Shown: positions 9,164 through 17,351, numbered from the stretch's first letter. The stretch is 64,000 nt of DNA from an uncultured Clostridia bacterium (GCA_947589035.1 CANPYZ010000003.1:53143-117142); one strand, 5' to 3'. Program-made: numbers and translations. The notes: generated from the sequence alone by a model not told the origin.

Positions 9164-10354
9164 ATGGAAGCCAAAGAATTTTACCAGCTTGCTGTAAAAC
9201 TGATTCAAGACATCAAAACCGCTGAACCTCAATTCGTTTCCGGAACAGATGCGCAATTCTGCATGATTGTCACCGCAAAAAAACAGGCTGTCTATGCCGG
9301 TGTGACCAGCATAAAAGTCCATCAGGGGAAAATCATGCATTCCTGTCCGGAATATAATGCCATTTCTGCAATGACTCCTTTCGGGGAAACATTGATTGAA
9401 AAAATGATTACGATTTCGTTTGATACTATGGAAATTTGTCAGCCCTGTGAAGAGTGCTTGAATTTCCTGTACCAGACAAACCCGAATAATAAATCTACGA
9501 AAATTTTCGTTGCGCCAGATAAGGCAGTCAACGCCTCTGAATTACTTCCTCCGGAAGAAAGTAAAAAAGAAGAAAATAATGGTTTCGCTGTGTCCACTCC
9601 TGATGCTGCTCCTCCGCCTACGGCAATGAAACAAGCTCCTAAAAATCCTCTCGCTTCAGCAAGCGATTTCGGCGACTTCAGCGACTTTTCCGGTGAGGAC
9701 GGTTTCGGTTTTGAAGCCGCTGAACCTGAAGAAGAACCCGAAGAGGAAGAAGAACAACAGCCCGTTCAGGCACAGGCACAGCCTACTACGCCTAATTCTG
9801 AAAACGCTCCGCAGGCAATGGCACAGCCTTACCCTCAGCAGCCTTACGGCGGTTATCCTCAGCCGAATCCTTACGGCGGTTATCCTCAACAACAGCCTTA
9901 TGGTTATCCTCAACAGGGCGGTTACATGCAGCCGCAAAGTATGTACATTCAGCCGAATCAACCGCAAAGTATGTACATTCAGCCCAATCAGCCGCAAAGC
10001 ATGTATATGCAGCCGAATCAGCCGCAAAGTATGTACATTCAGCCCAATCAGCAAAGTATGTACATTCAGCCGAATCAACAAAGCATGTATATGCCTTCTG
10101 GCATGTCTTCTCATAGTCAGCAGGTTTCCGCTTATCAACAGCCGAATTATTATGCACAAGCTGGTGCTGCTCCTCCGAAAGCCGCAAGCTCCACATTCCG
10201 CAACCGCCTTGCTAATTTCATGGACGACAGCGACGACATTCCGAAAAATGCCCCCTCAGCGGCTTCCCCTCAGGACGTTCGGAAAGCTGCCGACGCAGCA
10301 AAAGAAAAGAAAAAAATGGCTAAACTTGAAGCTACGTTCAAACGGAAAAAATAA
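9164..10354 (+). CDS. Cytidine-deaminase-fold protein with acidic and Gln/Pro-rich repeat tail
   Basis: 396 aa. Residues 1-115 resemble the cytidine deaminase superfamily. The zinc/catalytic signature C61-P62-E63 (in place of HAE/CAE) is followed by P94-C95-E96-E97-C98 (PCxxC), with the expected spacing and a following TKIFVA strand. The middle (about 165-210) is acidic. The tail is Pro/Gln/Tyr-rich: YPQQPYGGYPQ repeats, then six copies of (P)QSMYIQPNQ at about 257-308, and finally a basic C-terminus. The domain call is by motif only; substrate and activity are unknown. It ends the TerY-type cassette, 120 bp after the PP2C gene, and its tail echoes the linker of the first gene, which suggests shared interaction or condensate-forming behaviour. 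Confidence 0.7.
   Translation: MEAKEFYQLAVKLIQDIKTAEPQFVSGTDAQFCMIVTAKKQAVYAGVTSIKVHQGKIMHSCPEYNAISAMTPFGETLIEKMITISFDTMEICQPCEECLNFLYQTNPNNKSTKIFVAPDKAVNASELLPPEESKKEENNGFAVSTPDAAPPPTAMKQAPKNPLASASDFGDFSDFSGEDGFGFEAAEPEEEPEEEEEQQPVQAQAQPTTPNSENAPQAMAQPYPQQPYGGYPQPNPYGGYPQQQPYGYPQQGGYMQPQSMYIQPNQPQSMYIQPNQPQSMYMQPNQPQSMYIQPNQQSMYIQPNQQSMYMPSGMSSHSQQVSAYQQPNYYAQAGAAPPKAASSTFRNRLANFMDDSDDIPKNAPSAASPQDVRKAADAAKEKKKMAKLEATFKRKK
9932..10093 (+). repeat. In-frame 30-bp (then 27-bp) tandem repeats in the deaminase-fold gene
   Basis: Units begin at 9932, 9962, 9992, 10022, 10052 and 10079 and encode PQSMYIQPNQ with I/M variation; the later units lack the proline codon. The near identity of the DNA suggests recent expansion, so length may vary among strains. 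Confidence 0.85.
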
Positions 10355-10374
10355 TTTTATTATTATTAAATTTC

Positions 10375-10398
10375 AGTGCAGCAATTTTCTGCTGCACT
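10375..10398 (+). repeat. 24-bp palindromic direct repeat, left copy
   Basis: It is identical over 24 bp to 11809-11832. It folds into a hairpin with a 9-10-bp stem and 6-nt loop but has no T run after it, so it is a poor terminator by itself. It lies directly after the signalling cassette and marks the left edge of the AT-rich island. Confidence 0.85.
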
Positions 10399-10449
10399 GG
10401 GATTCTATATAAAGTAATATAATAAATAAATGTGAAAAGAAGGGATTTC

Positions 10450-11580
10450 ATGAGTTTAATATTGTGTCCTGAATGTGGTTCTAAAATTTCTGGTAGGGCT
10501 ACACAATGTCCACATTGTGGTTTTCAAAGTGATGATTCTTCACGTCCAATTAGTGAACAGGATAAATTTGAAGTATATCCAACTTTTGAATATGAGATTC
10601 AGGAAAAACAAACAGATTTTGTAAATTCAAGTGTAATTTCATACGAAGATAACAGAAAATTTGTCAGTTATTTTGGAAAATGGGATACCATTAAAACAGA
10701 GCTTCCAGCAATCGCTGAGGTTATTTTTGCTATGGCACAGAAAGAGCATATCATGGTAGCCGAAATAGATCCTTATGTGAAGGAGTTAATAGCAAAAGGA
10801 GTTTATCGTTTTTCAATTGATAAGCAGGGCAAGATACTACCAACAATAAGAGATGGTAAGAACATTGTCAAGCAGGTTCGTTTAGAAGATATGTCATTTT
10901 CGCCAAACCTAACACAAGCTTTCAACAATTTACTTGTTCATGCTAAAATGTCGCAAATACTTGATAAAATAGAGTTTATTGGAGATGCTATCCGGGATAT
11001 ACATATTGAACTTCAAAATGATAGATTGGCTATGGCGGATAGTGCAAAAGACAAACTTAAACAAGCAATGAAAATTCAAGATTCAAAATTAAGAGAAACA
11101 GCAATTTTAAATACAATAAGTTCTGCAACTGACGCAAAAAGAACCTTGATGCGAAATTTTTCTCAAAATTTGCTCTATATTCGTCAACACTCTAACGAAA
11201 GCGACTTCAAGCAAATTTTTAAGAAAAGTGATACTGCTACAAAAGCAACCGATGCTCTGCAAGCACTTGTTGCTATTACAAGTACAGTTCAGACTGAATG
11301 TAAAGGATATGCGGTTCTCGGTGAATCTGAGTCATGTAAAATATGTTTACAAGGATTTAAGAGCTTTATTGTTGACAACATGCTTGATAACAGAGATACT
11401 CTTTTGCTTATCAATGAGAGTTCCTCTGTAAAGAAAATTGATATAGTTAATCAATTTTACGATGTTTCCAAAAAGATAGATTCTTTTAATCCATCTTATT
11501 TTCAAATTGAAATGCACACTCATGAGTTGTTAGCTGAAAGCGATAATAAAGAAAATGGAGGAAAAAGCGATGAGCAATAA
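10450..11580 (+). CDS. Zinc-ribbon protein with uncharacterised helical domain
   Basis: 376 aa from the ATG at 10450, behind AGAAGGGA. The N-terminus is a zinc ribbon (CPECG at about 5-9 and CPHCG at about 20-24). The rest is mainly helical, with a coiled part near 165-240, and matches no family I recognise. Base and codon use is clearly more AT-rich than the neighbours (ATA, AGA, TTA codons are frequent), which points to transfer. It overlaps the next small zinc-ribbon gene by 11 bp, and both sit between two identical 24-bp hairpin repeats. Confidence 0.65.
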   Translation: MSLILCPECGSKISGRATQCPHCGFQSDDSSRPISEQDKFEVYPTFEYEIQEKQTDFVNSSVISYEDNRKFVSYFGKWDTIKTELPAIAEVIFAMAQKEHIMVAEIDPYVKELIAKGVYRFSIDKQGKILPTIRDGKNIVKQVRLEDMSFSPNLTQAFNNLLVHAKMSQILDKIEFIGDAIRDIHIELQNDRLAMADSAKDKLKQAMKIQDSKLRETAILNTISSATDAKRTLMRNFSQNLLYIRQHSNESDFKQIFKKSDTATKATDALQALVAITSTVQTECKGYAVLGESESCKICLQGFKSFIVDNMLDNRDTLLLINESSSVKKIDIVNQFYDVSKKIDSFNPSYFQIEMHTHELLAESDNKENGGKSDEQ

Positions 11581-11752
11581 TTCTGAAATACGCTACTGTA
11601 AAGAATGCGGTTGTGAGTTGATGAGTACAAACAAAAATGAACTGTGTGAGAACTGTCGGCGTAAACGCAATAAAAAATTTTCGGATGGATTATTACCGAC
11701 TGTCGCATTTGTTGCATCTGTTGCAATTGCAATCATAAGAAAAATAAAATAG
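11570..11752 (+). CDS. Small zinc-ribbon membrane protein
   Basis: 60 aa from the ATG at 11570, with GGAGG about 10 nt upstream; it overlaps the previous stop by 11 bp. CKECG and CENCRRKR form a zinc ribbon, and one C-terminal membrane helix (LPTVAFVASVAIAII) is followed by a basic end. It shares the AT-rich composition of the gene before it and probably works with it; the function is unknown. Confidence 0.65.
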   Translation: MSNNSEIRYCKECGCELMSTNKNELCENCRRKRNKKFSDGLLPTVAFVASVAIAIIRKIK

Positions 11753-11806
11753 TATCTTGAAGTTTAAATCGGCATAATGCATATTTTAAGACTTAACTTT
11801 ATATAC

Positions 11807-11839
11807 AAAGTGCAGCAATTTTCTGCTGCACTTTTTTTG
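11807..11839 (+). terminator. Terminator formed by the right 24-bp repeat copy
   Basis: The repeat at 11809-11832 forms the same hairpin as the left copy but is followed by a run of seven T, so it should be a working intrinsic terminator. It closes the AT-rich island. Confidence 0.8.
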
Positions 11840-11859
11840 CGTATTACTTTCGAAAAGAC

Positions 11860-11888
11860 TTGCATTCTGTTTCTTTCTGTGCTATAAT
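11860..11888 (+). promoter_or_regulatory. Promoter of the GTPase-NYN fusion gene
   Basis: TTGCAT at 11860-11865, a 17-nt spacer and TATAAT at 11883-11888. The TTG start at 11924 lies 36 nt further on. Confidence 0.7.
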
Positions 11889-11923
11889 AAAATTAGTTCC
11901 GATTTCTTGAAAGAGGTGATTTT

Positions 11924-14473
11924 TTGAAGCGTCTGACCCTCGGCATTTTAGCGCATGTCGATTCCGGAAAAACTACCCTTGCAGAGGCGATTCTCTGGCA
12001 TACGGACATCATCAGAAAGTCCGGTCGTGTTGACCACGGAAATAGCTTTTTAGATACTGACAAACTCGAACGCCAGCGGGGAATTACGATTTTTTCCAAA
12101 CAAGCACGGTTTTCCTTGCCAAATGCGGATTTTACTTTATTAGATACGCCCGGGCATATTGATTTTTCTGCCGAAATGGAACGCACTTTACAAGTCATTG
12201 ATTATGCAATTTTAGTTGTCAGCGGGGCGGACGGCGTTCAGCCTCACACAGAAACCGTCTGGCAACTTCTCGAACGCCTGAATAAACCTGTTTTCTTATT
12301 CGTGAATAAAATGGATTTGTCTTTGCGTTCTCAAGAAGAAATTTTATCAGAATTACAATCTTCTTTGCACCCGAATTGCATTGATTTTTCCCGACAAGAT
12401 GAACGCTTTTTTGAAAATCTTGCCGTTTGTGAAGAATCCCTCATGAATGAAATTTTAGCATCCGGTTCTGCGGAAAATTCTACCATTGCGGAAGCCGTCC
12501 GGAATAGAAACGTTTTCCCTTGCCTGTTCGGTTCTGCACTGAAATTTCAAGGCGTGGAAGAATTTCTGCATGTGCTGAATTTATACACATTGCCGCTTGA
12601 ATGTCGTTCAGATTTCGGTGCGAAAGTCTTTAAAATTACTGACGATGAACAAGGCAACCGCTTAACCCATCTGAAAATTACTAACGGCGTTTTACATGTT
12701 CGGGATACGTTAGAAGGCTTTTCCGGTCAGGAACATTGGCAGGAGAAAATTAATCAGATTCGGCTTTATTCCGGCGTACGCTTTCAGCCCGTGGAAGAAG
12801 TTTCCGCTGGTATGACTTGCGCTGTTACCGGATTAACGCAGACGTTTTCCGGTCAGGGATTCGGCACGGAGAAAAATTCTTCTCAGCCTGTTCTTGAACC
12901 AATTTTACAATATGCAGTGATTTTTCCGGAAAATATTTCTATCCATACGGTTCTGAATGCTTTACACCAGCTTGAACAGCAAGACCCTCAATTGCATGTG
13001 AATTTCTCTCCGCAATTACAGGAAATTCATCTTCTGCTTATGGGAAAAATTCAGCTTGATGTCATTCAGCATATTCTTCATGAAAAATTTCAGCTTGATG
13101 TGCAATTCCGTTCCGCCGGTGTCGCCTACAAGGAAACAATTAAAACGACTGTTGAAGGCATGGGGCATTATGAACCCTTACGCCATTATGCGGAAGTGCG
13201 CCTTCTGCTTGAACCTGCGCCACAGGGCAGCGGTTTGCAATTCTTTTCTGATTGTCCGGAAGACGTTCTCGAAAAAAATTGGCAGAGATTAATTCTTTCA
13301 CACCTTCAGGAAAAACAACACCTCGGCGTTTTAACTGGCTCTCCGCTGACCGATGTCAAAATTACTCTCGTCAACGGAAAAGCCCATAAAAAACACACAG
13401 AAGGCGGGGACTTCCGGCAAGCCACTTTCCGTGCCGTTCGTCAGGGCTTAATGCAAGCAGAATCTGTTCTACTTGAACCATATACCCATTTTAAAATGAA
13501 ATTTCCGGCAGAATCCCTCGGGAAAATTCTTTCCGACCTTCAATTAAAAGGCGTGCAGTTTTCGCCCCCTCAGCATTTCGGGAATTTTTCTTTACTTGAA
13601 GGCAACGCTCCCGCCGTTCTCATGATGAATTACCAGATGACTTTACTTGAATTCACGCATGGGAAAGGTTTTCTTTCCTGCATTCCTTCCGGTTATGCCC
13701 CCTGCCATAATGCTGAAACAATTATTCAGCAATTCCATTATCAGCCGGAAGCTGATGTTGACAATTCCCCTGATTCTATTTTTTGTTCCCACGGTGCCGG
13801 AAATCTCATTAAATGGAATGAAGTGGAAAAATTCATGCACACAGAACCTTATCTTCATAAAATTTCCCCAGAAGAAATTCCCCGTTCCGTGCGTTCTTCT
13901 TATTCTTCTCATTCTTTCGCTGATGATGAAGAGTTAATGAAAATTTTCGAACAGACTTACGGAAAAATTCAACATGACAGACGGGATAAATCCCATATTT
14001 TACACACGGAAAAAAATTTTTCCGTTCCCCCTCCGAAAAGTGAAGAATATTTACTCGTGGACGGCTATAATATTATTTTTTCGTGGAATGAACTTGCGGA
14101 AATCGCCCGTGAACATCTCGATTCTGCCCGCAGTGCGCTAATTCACCGGCTTTGTAATTATCAGGGTATGCGGCAATGCCATTTAATTATTGTTTTCGAT
14201 GCCTATAAAGTTAAGGGCAACACCGGAAGTATAGAATCTATTAATGATAAAATTCATCTCGTTTACACTAAAGAAGCGGAAACTGCTGATACTTACATTG
14301 AACGCATTTCTCACCAACTCGCTGAAAAATTCCGTGTCCGTGTTGCTACTTCCGACGGCACAGAACAAATGATTATTCTCGGTAACGGTGCTTACCGTAT
14401 GACCGCTGAAGAACTTAAACAGGAAATCTTACAAGCTGAATCGCAAATTCAAGAATTTCTGAATCATCAATAA
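11924..14473 (+). CDS. TetM/EF-G-like ribosomal GTPase fused to a Rae1/YacP-type NYN endoribonuclease
   Basis: 849 aa, TTG start 4 nt after AAAGAGGTGAT. Residues 1 to about 640 follow the ribosomal-protection/EF-G plan: G1 AHVDSGKTT, RQRGITI, G3 DTPGHIDF, G4 NKMD, G5 SALK, then EF-G domains with GDFRQATFRAVRQGLM. From about 706 to the end is a NYN/PIN-like domain close to Rae1 (YacP): LLVDGYNII, IVFDAYKVKGN, KEAETADTYIE and ATSDGTEQ, with all four acidic positions kept. Rae1 cuts mRNA in the ribosomal A site, where TetM/EF-G factors also bind, so the fusion may deliver the nuclease there. It is probably a housekeeping or stress translation factor; tetracycline resistance cannot be inferred. 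Confidence 0.85.
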   Translation: MKRLTLGILAHVDSGKTTLAEAILWHTDIIRKSGRVDHGNSFLDTDKLERQRGITIFSKQARFSLPNADFTLLDTPGHIDFSAEMERTLQVIDYAILVVSGADGVQPHTETVWQLLERLNKPVFLFVNKMDLSLRSQEEILSELQSSLHPNCIDFSRQDERFFENLAVCEESLMNEILASGSAENSTIAEAVRNRNVFPCLFGSALKFQGVEEFLHVLNLYTLPLECRSDFGAKVFKITDDEQGNRLTHLKITNGVLHVRDTLEGFSGQEHWQEKINQIRLYSGVRFQPVEEVSAGMTCAVTGLTQTFSGQGFGTEKNSSQPVLEPILQYAVIFPENISIHTVLNALHQLEQQDPQLHVNFSPQLQEIHLLLMGKIQLDVIQHILHEKFQLDVQFRSAGVAYKETIKTTVEGMGHYEPLRHYAEVRLLLEPAPQGSGLQFFSDCPEDVLEKNWQRLILSHLQEKQHLGVLTGSPLTDVKITLVNGKAHKKHTEGGDFRQATFRAVRQGLMQAESVLLEPYTHFKMKFPAESLGKILSDLQLKGVQFSPPQHFGNFSLLEGNAPAVLMMNYQMTLLEFTHGKGFLSCIPSGYAPCHNAETIIQQFHYQPEADVDNSPDSIFCSHGAGNLIKWNEVEKFMHTEPYLHKISPEEIPRSVRSSYSSHSFADDEELMKIFEQTYGKIQHDRRDKSHILHTEKNFSVPPPKSEEYLLVDGYNIIFSWNELAEIAREHLDSARSALIHRLCNYQGMRQCHLIIVFDAYKVKGNTGSIESINDKIHLVYTKEAETADTYIERISHQLAEKFRVRVATSDGTEQMIILGNGAYRMTAEELKQEILQAESQIQEFLNHQ

Positions 14474-14495
14474 ATCAATAAAGGAGTTGTTTTTC

Positions 14496-14891
14496 ATGAT
14501 TTGTAAACATTGTGGAGCCAATCTCGCCCCGAATGAAACAGTTTGTTCCTATTGCCGCTGTCAGGTGGAGGAAATTTCCACGCCGCCGCCGCAATTTTCC
14601 TCTTCTGCCCGAGCTTTACCTCCTCAACCGGTTTATTCCTCGCCTAATTACTTAGCTCATGCTAATGATAATCAAAATCAGCTTTCCCCTAAAAATAAAA
14701 CTTCCGCTTTACTTCTTTGCCTGCTGGGGCTTTGCGGTCTTAATGGTCTGCATAGGTTTTATTCCGGAAAAGTTTTTACCGGTTTACTCTGGATTTTCAC
14801 AGGCGGATTGTGCGGTTTAGGAACATTTGTAGATATACTGTTGCTTTTAACGGATAATTTCAGAGACAAAGACGGAAGATTGCTGAAATAA
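14496..14891 (+). CDS. TM2-domain membrane protein with N-terminal zinc ribbon
   Basis: 131 aa from the ATG at 14496, 9 nt after AAGGAG; the upstream TTG at 14487 is less likely. The zinc ribbon (CKHCG at 3-7, CSYC at about 18) is followed by a Pro-rich linker and a TM2 domain: two membrane helices joined by a turn with GLNGLHRFYSGK and ending in D-I-L-L-L-L. TM2 proteins of this type are widespread and mostly uncharacterised. It lies 22 bp after the GTPase-nuclease fusion, likely in the same operon. Confidence 0.8.
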   Translation: MICKHCGANLAPNETVCSYCRCQVEEISTPPPQFSSSARALPPQPVYSSPNYLAHANDNQNQLSPKNKTSALLLCLLGLCGLNGLHRFYSGKVFTGLLWIFTGGLCGLGTFVDILLLLTDNFRDKDGRLLK

Positions 14892-14892
14892 C

Positions 14893-14928
14893 AAAAAACT
14901 GCTGTACCCTGAAGTACAGCAGTTTTTG
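14893..14928. terminator. Bidirectional intrinsic terminator
   Basis: A perfect 14-bp stem (14894-14907 with 14914-14927), flanked by A and T runs, can end the TM2 operon from the left and the 6S-like RNA from the right. Confidence 0.85.
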
Positions 14929-15087
14929 ATGCAATAGAACCGCCTTGCCGTCATATAGAAAATAAAACCAAGCGTCTCCGCAAGGTGGGTATCCGCCTGA
15001 AAGTCTCTCGCTCCCAACGTCCGCATTTGCAGATATGCGGGAGGTCTGCAATCCTCAGTCAGAGCATCGGATTCCCTGAAAATTAGT
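14893..15087 (-). ncRNA. ssrS: Probable 6S RNA (SsrS)
   Basis: A gene-free stretch with its own minus-strand promoter (15093-15120) and the strong terminator at 14893-14928 defines a transcript of about 195 nt. It is more GC-rich than other spacers and strongly foldable: CTCCC/GGGAG enclosing CGCAT/ATGCG, and an ACCxCCTTGC arm pairing with GCAAGGCGGT. The order of elements resembles the 3' half of 6S RNA, with a GTTGGGAGC segment followed by a CACCTT hairpin. A closing stem was not worked out. The identification is by pattern memory; another structured RNA is possible. Confidence 0.55.
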
Positions 15088-15092
15088 GTTGG

Positions 15093-15120
15093 ATTATAAT
15101 AGCTATATTTGCCCGAACAA
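15093..15120 (-). promoter_or_regulatory. Promoter of the 6S-like RNA
   Basis: On the minus strand: TTGTTC (15115-15120), a 16-nt spacer and TATAAT (15093-15098). Transcription should start near 15086. Confidence 0.6.
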
Positions 15121-15135
15121 GGCAGTAAAAAAGCG

Positions 15136-15447
15136 TTATTCTTCTTCGTCGTCTTCGTCTTCTGATTCAAGCATGTTATTGATTCGTTCAATAAACATTT
15201 CCCCGATTCGTTCGTATTCGTCATCATCATCAATTGTTGAAAGGAACTCCTCGCCGTTTTCTTCTCCCACTTTCAGCACAACAAGTTCTGTGTCTTCCTG
15301 AATCATGGCTTCCGGGTCTTCCAGATACGGCACAAGCGCATAATAAATTGTTCCGTTTTCTTCCATTATATCCATCAGTTCAAATTCTTGTTCGTTACCG
15401 TCTTCATCGGTGAGTGTGAAAATTTCTGGTGATTGATTATCCAGCAT
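15136..15447 (-). CDS. DUF1292 (YrzB-like) protein
   Basis: 103 aa. It matches the DUF1292 family: an early ITL/FTLTDEDGNEQEFEL strand pair, a middle YYALVPYLEDP motif and E-L-V-V-L-K-V, ending in a long acidic tail (about 20 Asp/Glu residues). It is a small acidic cytoplasmic protein of unknown function that in Firmicutes often lies near yrrK/yqgF. Here it is monocistronic with its own promoter; AAGGAG precedes the ATG. Confidence 0.85.
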   Translation of the reverse strand: MLDNQSPEIFTLTDEDGNEQEFELMDIMEENGTIYYALVPYLEDPEAMIQEDTELVVLKVGEENGEEFLSTIDDDDEYERIGEMFIERINNMLESEDEDDEEE

Positions 15448-15486
15448 TTTACGCAGCTCCTTTCTGCAATCTTTTTGCTATTACTT

Positions 15487-15515
15487 ATTATACTATGAAG
15501 TAGGGAAAAAATCAA
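15487..15515 (-). promoter_or_regulatory. Promoter of the DUF1292 gene
   Basis: On the minus strand: TTGATT (15510-15515), a 17-nt spacer and TATAAT (15487-15492). Confidence 0.65.
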
Positions 15516-15573
15516 GTCTATTTTGAAACTTTGTATATTATATACAAAATTTCAGGAATTTTAATTTATTTTT

Positions 15574-17172
15574 TCAGGAATAATGCTGTGCTTTCCGGAA
15601 ATCAATTGACCGGCTGAACGGTCTTGCGTAAACTTGTTGATTTTTCGCCGTGCAGATTAAATATAAATTCTGGTAAAATAACGGAATAAATTGATTTCCC
15701 GTTAAAAGTTCTTTTTCGGCTGTGCCGTAAATTTCCACTGTTTGCTGTAAATTTTCCGTTCCGTTCAATGTGAAATGCGTTTCTATGTTTAATTCCTGTT
15801 CAGCGTTCCGGATTGCGGCGTTACAGCTGTTTCTCGGCGTTTCCAACGTGTATAAGGCTATGCTGTATGTGCCGTTTTCTATTCGTTCACGGTATTCACT
15901 CATAGGAACAACTTCTATTCCAATGTAATGTTCTGAAACATTCTGCCATTCCTGACAGATTGCAAGCAATGTCTGCCTGTCGCTGAACGTTTCCGGAACA
16001 AGAATTTTCACTTCATTTAATTCTTGTATCGGCATTTCCGGCATGACTTCATGAAAAATATCCCACGCCTTTTCGGGGGAGTATTCCGGCACTAATGGTT
16101 CATCTGCGTATAATTCCCGAAATGAACGCCCGGAAAGCTGCACCGCTGGAGGAATAATTCCGCTTGCTGGCTGTAAATTTCCGCTTAATCGTTCGGAATA
16201 ACTTTCCCTGTTAATGCTGTAAGCTAACGCCTGACGGAATTTTTCATTCTGTAGAATGGCATTTTCTAAATTGCAAAGTAAACCAATCGTTTTCGTGCAG
16301 TGGCTTGTCACGGTGTATTTTTCCGAATTAAGATATTTCGCCGGATAAGTATCTGTCAGCAAAATATCCGCATTCCCTTCCGCAAAATCTTCATCGGCTT
16401 CTTGCTGCGAACGCATAATGTTAAATTGTAACCCAGACGGGGAAATTTTTTCTTTGTCATAATACATGTTGTTTTTCGTGAATGTCAGGAAATTTCCGCT
16501 CCCGTAATCGTCGTAAACCCATTGATTTAAACAGAATGCCCCATTGCATAAAATGGTTTTCTCATCAAGTCCGTATCTGCCATTCGTGGACAGGAAAAAA
16601 TCTTCATTACAAGGCACGGCGCAACTTTGCGCTAATAAATAAAGAAAATCACTTTCCGCATATTCTAAATCGAAAATAACACTTCCTCCGTCCGGTGCGC
16701 TGATTCCTAATTGTTCAGGGGGCTTTTCTCCGTTCCGCACGGCTTGCGCATTCTTCAGGCAAAAATATTCTTCCGCCCTCGGTGAACGTGTTTCCGGAGC
16801 AAGTAACCGCCGGAACGCATAAACATAGTCTAACGCCGTAACCGGTTTCGCTTCTTTCTCTTCCTGCCCTGCCTGAAACCAATAACAATCATTCCTTAAT
16901 TTAAATTCATAATGCAGCCCGTCTTCCGAAATCGTATATTCTTCTGCGCCTGCCGGCTGAATTTCGCCTTTTTCATCTAAACGCACTAAGCCTTCCATAA
17001 TTGTTTCAATCACAATTTCCGCATTCGCATTATTCGTGTATTGCGGGTCAATGCATTCCGGATTTTCCGGTAACGTTGTACTGAATAAATACCCCGTTCC
17101 GTCATCTTGTTCCCTTGCGCATCCGGTTACTAACATCACAACCGCAAGCACACTCAACCATAAACGTTTCAT
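15574..17172 (-). CDS. Oligopeptide-binding lipoprotein (OppA/DppA family, SBP family 5)
   Basis: 532 aa. Signal peptide with lipobox LVTGC (Cys18). The family-5 solute-binding plan is clear: an N-terminal segment with PECIDPQYTNNANAE, an early EGLVRLDEKGEIQPAGAEEY, KPVTALDYVYAFRRLLAP, and a later RQALAYSINRESY. Proteins of this family bind peptides outside the cell and pass them to an Opp/Dpp permease. No transporter genes are adjacent, so this is an orphan binding protein that may dock to a permease encoded elsewhere or act in sensing. A promoter with weak -35 (TTGCGA) and TATAAT lies about 40 nt upstream. Confidence 0.88.
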   Translation of the reverse strand: MKRLWLSVLAVVMLVTGCAREQDDGTGYLFSTTLPENPECIDPQYTNNANAEIVIETIMEGLVRLDEKGEIQPAGAEEYTISEDGLHYEFKLRNDCYWFQAGQEEKEAKPVTALDYVYAFRRLLAPETRSPRAEEYFCLKNAQAVRNGEKPPEQLGISAPDGGSVIFDLEYAESDFLYLLAQSCAVPCNEDFFLSTNGRYGLDEKTILCNGAFCLNQWVYDDYGSGNFLTFTKNNMYYDKEKISPSGLQFNIMRSQQEADEDFAEGNADILLTDTYPAKYLNSEKYTVTSHCTKTIGLLCNLENAILQNEKFRQALAYSINRESYSERLSGNLQPASGIIPPAVQLSGRSFRELYADEPLVPEYSPEKAWDIFHEVMPEMPIQELNEVKILVPETFSDRQTLLAICQEWQNVSEHYIGIEVVPMSEYRERIENGTYSIALYTLETPRNSCNAAIRNAEQELNIETHFTLNGTENLQQTVEIYGTAEKELLTGNQFIPLFYQNLYLICTAKNQQVYARPFSRSIDFRKAQHYS

Positions 17173-17322
17173 GTCTCGTTTCTCCTTTGTTTCTTTTTCT
17201 CTCTAATTATTATTATAACACGCTTTTGTCAGTTTCGCAACAGTTTTTTTCTTTATTAAAATTACACAAAATTCAACGCTTATTTTTGTTAAACATGCAA
17301 GTGAAAATTTCTACAGAATGTC

Positions 17323-17351
17323 TTGACTTTTTTCTTTCTAAATGTTATAAT
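17323..17351 (+). promoter_or_regulatory. Promoter of the pilin-like gene
   Basis: TTGACT at 17323-17328, a 17-nt spacer and TATAAT at 17346-17351; the ATG at 17418 follows a TGAGGTG site. Confidence 0.75.

Noticed and set aside
9656..10159. Minus-strand reading frame of 167 codons rich in His/Arg/Leu
   Set aside because: It is a shadow of the repetitive plus-strand gene; the repeats keep several frames open and no start signal is seen.
11924..14473. Tetracycline resistance gene
   Set aside because: The GTPase resembles TetM, but the C-terminal NYN fusion and chromosomal setting suggest a different role; resistance cannot be read from the sequence.
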